DNA of 9,449 nt, taken from Alphaproteobacteria bacterium. Lineage in GTDB: Bacteria > Pseudomonadota > Alphaproteobacteria > UBA3830. Positions 7,426-9,449 of the stretch are shown here, one piece after another. The notes beneath the pieces were generated by a model. The model saw nothing but the letters and a program-made list of their open reading frames with translations, searched no databases and was not told the origin of the DNA. The stretch spans positions 1 through 9,449 of the forward strand of contig BNWK01000048.1 in NCBI GenBank assembly GCA_025998775.1, in the 5' to 3' direction. Both the position numbers and the translations under genes were made by a program. How positions within the stretch are numbered: position 1 is the stretch's first letter; each line of letters opens with the position of its first letter.

Positions 7426-7965
7426 ATGTCTTGGATGGGTACTACAATTCTTTCCGTTCGGAAGGGAAAATATGTTGTAATGGCTGGCGACGGTCAGGTT
7501 ACAATGGGAGACACAATCGTTAAGGGAAATGTCCGGAAAGTTCGACTTTCAAAGTCGAAGAACGTTCTAATTGGTTATGCCGGAGCAACTGCCGATGCCA
7601 TAACTCTCTACGAACGTTTGGAATCGAAGATCGATTTATATCCGGGACAACTGCAGCGTGCTTGTGTGGAGCTGGCAAAAGACTGGCGCACCGATAAATA
7701 TCTCAGAAAATTGGAAGCAATGATTGCAGCAGCAGATAAAAACGTGTCGCTGATCGTTTCTGGTTTGGGAGATGTTCTCGAACCTCAGGACGGAATCATA
7801 GGCATTGGATCCGGAGGAAATTACGCTGTTGCAGCCGCTCGGGCACTGATAAACGAGAATCTCTCGGCGGAGGAAATAGTGCAAAGATCCATGACTGTGG
7901 CGTCAGAACTGTGCATATACACTAACTCGAACGTAACCATCGAAAAATTAGAGACGGAGAATTAA
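7426..7965 (+). CDS. hslV: ATP-dependent protease subunit HslV
   Basis: This is the proteolytic subunit of the HslVU (ClpYQ) protease, an N-terminal-nucleophile peptidase that forms a double hexamer and degrades unfolded or regulatory proteins fed by HslU. The 179 residues match the family. Seen are [10 protein letters not shown] (5-14), GDGQVT (21-26), YAGATADA (51-58), [23 protein letters not shown] (72-94) and GIGSGGNYA (126-134). The usual catalytic Thr is Thr6, so the protein carries a five-residue leader, MSWMG, that would have to be removed. ATG 7426 is chosen because GGTGAG (7415-7420) lies five bases upstream. An in-frame ATG at 7435 would leave only Met-Gly before Thr6. The stop TAA directly abuts the hslU ATG, so the two genes form an operon. 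Confidence 0.96.
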   Translation: MSWMGTTILSVRKGKYVVMAGDGQVTMGDTIVKGNVRKVRLSKSKNVLIGYAGATADAITLYERLESKIDLYPGQLQRACVELAKDWRTDKYLRKLEAMIAAADKNVSLIVSGLGDVLEPQDGIIGIGSGGNYAVAAARALINENLSAEEIVQRSMTVASELCIYTNSNVTIEKLETEN

Positions 7966-9276
7966 ATGAAAAACTTATCATTAACACCTACTCGTATAGT
8001 TTCAGAGTTGGATCGCTTTATTGTTGGCCATGAGGACGCAAAGAAAGCGGTGGCTGTGGCTTTGCGTAATCGCTGGCGGCGTCAGCAGGTGCCAACGCCA
8101 CTTAAGGAGGAGATATCTCCCAAGAATATTCTGCTGATAGGTCCGACCGGAGTTGGTAAGACGGAAATTGCTCGCCGACTAGCTCGTCTCGTGGGAGCTC
8201 CATTCATAAAAGTGGAAGCCACTAAGTTTACAGAAGTCGGATACGTCGGAAGAGACGTCGAGCAAATGATCCGCGATCTTGTCGAAATTGCCGTCTCCGA
8301 TGTGAAGGAAAGGCAAATACAGCTAGTCAACGAGCTGGCTCAACAAAAAGTAGAGGATAAAATCGTGGAAATCTTGGTGGGAGAAAACGCCAGTCAGGAA
8401 ACGAAGGATAAATTCAGAAAAATGCTCGATGCGCAGAAGTTGGAAGACCGGGAAATCGAAATCAACGTCATAGACAACTCTTCCGGACAGTCGTTTGATA
8501 TCCCAGGAGTTCCTGGGGCACAAATCGGCATGCTAAATTTGTCGGACATGATGAGCAACGCTCTTGGCATAAATAAAACAAAAAAGCGCAGCGTCACTGT
8601 GCGAGAAGCGAGAAAGCTGCTGCTGAACGAGGAAAGCGAAAAACTCATAGACCGCGATAAAACCATAAGAGAAGCTCTAAACTCCGTCGAACAAAACGGG
8701 ATCGTGTTTCTGGACGAAATCGATAAGGTGTGCGCCCGAAATACGTCTGGAGCCGATGTCAGTCGTGAAGGGGTTCAGCGCGATCTGCTGCCATTGATCG
8801 AAGGATGTTCGGTGAGTACAAAATACGGCACCATAAAGACGGATCACATACTGTTCATTGCCTCCGGAGCGTTCCACATATCCAAGCCGGCGGATTTACT
8901 GCCTGAACTTCAGGGACGACTGCCGATTCGCGTGGAACTCAAGCATCTAACGCAGGACGACTTCGTGAAAATCCTCAATGATACGGAAAGCAGCCTGATA
9001 AAGCAGTATAAAGCTCTTCTGGAAATAGAAGGGGTAACTCTGAAATTCACCGAAGATAGCATATGCAAAATTGCTGAAATTGCCGCTATTGTCAATCGTC
9101 AGCTGCAGAACATAGGAGCTCGTCGTCTCTATACAGTGATTGAAAAATTGCTGGAGGAGATAAGCTTCCACGCTGACCAGAGAAACGGCGAGGAAGTCCT
9201 TATCGACACCAAATATGTTGAGGAAAAAGTAGGAACCCTTGCCGAACAGCAGGATCTATCGATGTTTATATTGTGA
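7966..9276 (+). CDS. hslU: ATP-dependent protease ATPase subunit HslU
   Basis: This AAA+ unfoldase forms a hexamer that recognises, unfolds and threads substrates into HslV. Its 436 residues compare with 443 in E. coli. The N-terminal part is [22 protein letters not shown] (6-27). Then come Walker A GPTGVGKT (59-66), the pore loop GYVG (92-95), the intermediate I-domain (about 110-230), Walker B IVFLDEID (246-253), the probable arginine finger Arg318 in GRLPIR and sensor 2 GARR (384-387). The extreme C-terminal tail that docks into HslV is present as DLSMFIL, where most homologues have Arg or a similar residue in place of Met. The start follows GGAGA (7956-7960) at five-base spacing and immediately abuts the hslV stop. 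All motifs needed for ATP hydrolysis are intact. Composition looks somewhat more GC-rich than in the nuo genes. Confidence 0.97.
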   Translation: MKNLSLTPTRIVSELDRFIVGHEDAKKAVAVALRNRWRRQQVPTPLKEEISPKNILLIGPTGVGKTEIARRLARLVGAPFIKVEATKFTEVGYVGRDVEQMIRDLVEIAVSDVKERQIQLVNELAQQKVEDKIVEILVGENASQETKDKFRKMLDAQKLEDREIEINVIDNSSGQSFDIPGVPGAQIGMLNLSDMMSNALGINKTKKRSVTVREARKLLLNEESEKLIDRDKTIREALNSVEQNGIVFLDEIDKVCARNTSGADVSREGVQRDLLPLIEGCSVSTKYGTIKTDHILFIASGAFHISKPADLLPELQGRLPIRVELKHLTQDDFVKILNDTESSLIKQYKALLEIEGVTLKFTEDSICKIAEIAAIVNRQLQNIGARRLYTVIEKLLEEISFHADQRNGEEVLIDTKYVEEKVGTLAEQQDLSMFIL

Positions 9277-9283
9277 TATTGAG

Positions 9284-9297
9284 AATTCATATGAATT
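9284..9297. repeat. 14-bp perfect palindrome after hslU
   Basis: AATTCATATGAATT reads the same on both strands and begins seven bases after the hslU stop. It has no loop and no following T-run, so it is not a classical intrinsic terminator. The octamer CATATGAA recurs 17 bases downstream at 9305-9312. It could be an operator for the next gene, but it is over 95 bases from that start, and chance palindromes are not rare in AT-rich DNA. Confidence 0.3.
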
Positions 9298-9339
9298 GGA
9301 TGCGCATATGAAAAACAAAATTCGAGACCGCCAATAATT

Positions 9340-9368
9340 TTGTGTAAAGAGCCGGAACTTGTTAAATT
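9340..9368 (+). promoter_or_regulatory. Weak candidate promoter for the right-edge gene
   Basis: TTGTGT (9340-9345) and TAAATT (9363-9368) are 17 bases apart and match the sigma-70 consensus at about three and four positions. They lie 26 bases before the start at 9395 and between two separate genes, which is the right place, but the match is poor. Confidence 0.2.
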
Positions 9369-9394
9369 GATATTAATAAGTGGAGGTATTTACA

Positions 9395-9449
9395 ATGAAA
9401 GAGAAATTAACAAAAGAAGAGAAAGAGGCGCAGCGTGAGCAGCGCGAAA
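9395..9449 (+). CDS. Start of an unidentified gene, cut by the right edge
   Basis: An ATG at 9395 is preceded by a strong Shine-Dalgarno GGAGG (9382-9386) with eight-base spacing, the best ribosome binding site in the window. The frame is open to the edge and gives 18 residues, MKEKLTKEEKEAQREQRE. These are highly charged, rich in Lys, Glu, Gln and Arg, and likely helical. There is no signal peptide or membrane segment in what is visible. This is too little to name a family. The 118-base gap after hslU and the candidate promoter at 9340-9368 suggest it may be transcribed separately. Confidence 0.7.
   Translation, partial: MKEKLTKEEKEAQREQRE

Noticed and set aside
9284..9297. The palindrome after hslU as a Rho-independent terminator
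   Set aside because: It has no loop, is AT-rich, and has no T-run after it.

Overview
The window is a gene-dense, AT-rich stretch in which every gene is on the + strand. It carries the end of a respiratory complex I operon, then a biotin ligase, RNase J and the HslVU protease. The order nuoL-nuoM-nuoN-birA-rnj is typical of Alphaproteobacteria. The AT-rich composition, the short and divergent Nuo proteins, the overlapping genes and the lack of coaX between birA and rnj suggest a reduced, probably host-associated lineage such as a Rickettsiales- or Holosporales-type bacterium. That placement is an inference; nothing here fixes the taxon. TGG is used for Trp and TGA as a stop, so the code is standard.

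Layout: 1-239 has no convincing complete gene, although a short hydrophobic frame ending at 236, just before nuoL, could be the end of a degraded nuoK. From 240 to 4803, nuoL, nuoM and nuoN encode the three antiporter-like proton-pumping subunits of NADH:quinone oxidoreductase, linked by two ATGA overlaps. birA (4809-5576) follows almost without a gap and overlaps rnj (5560-7227). A 198-bp gap with a plausible promoter separates these from hslV-hslU (7426-9276), which abut. A new gene with a strong Shine-Dalgarno sequence starts at 9395 and runs off the right edge.

This is mostly housekeeping content, and I see no obviously new defence, mobile or RNA system. The points worth a second look are within the genes. 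(1) NuoM keeps its fold signatures but appears to have lost nearly all of its proton-channel lysines and histidines, while NuoN keeps its own. (2) nuoL and birA each contain a separate in-frame 30-bp tandem duplication, both with 24/30 identity. (3) There may be a nuoK remnant upstream of nuoL. (4) HslV carries a five-residue leader with Ser at position 2, reminiscent of the Bacillus CodW arrangement.
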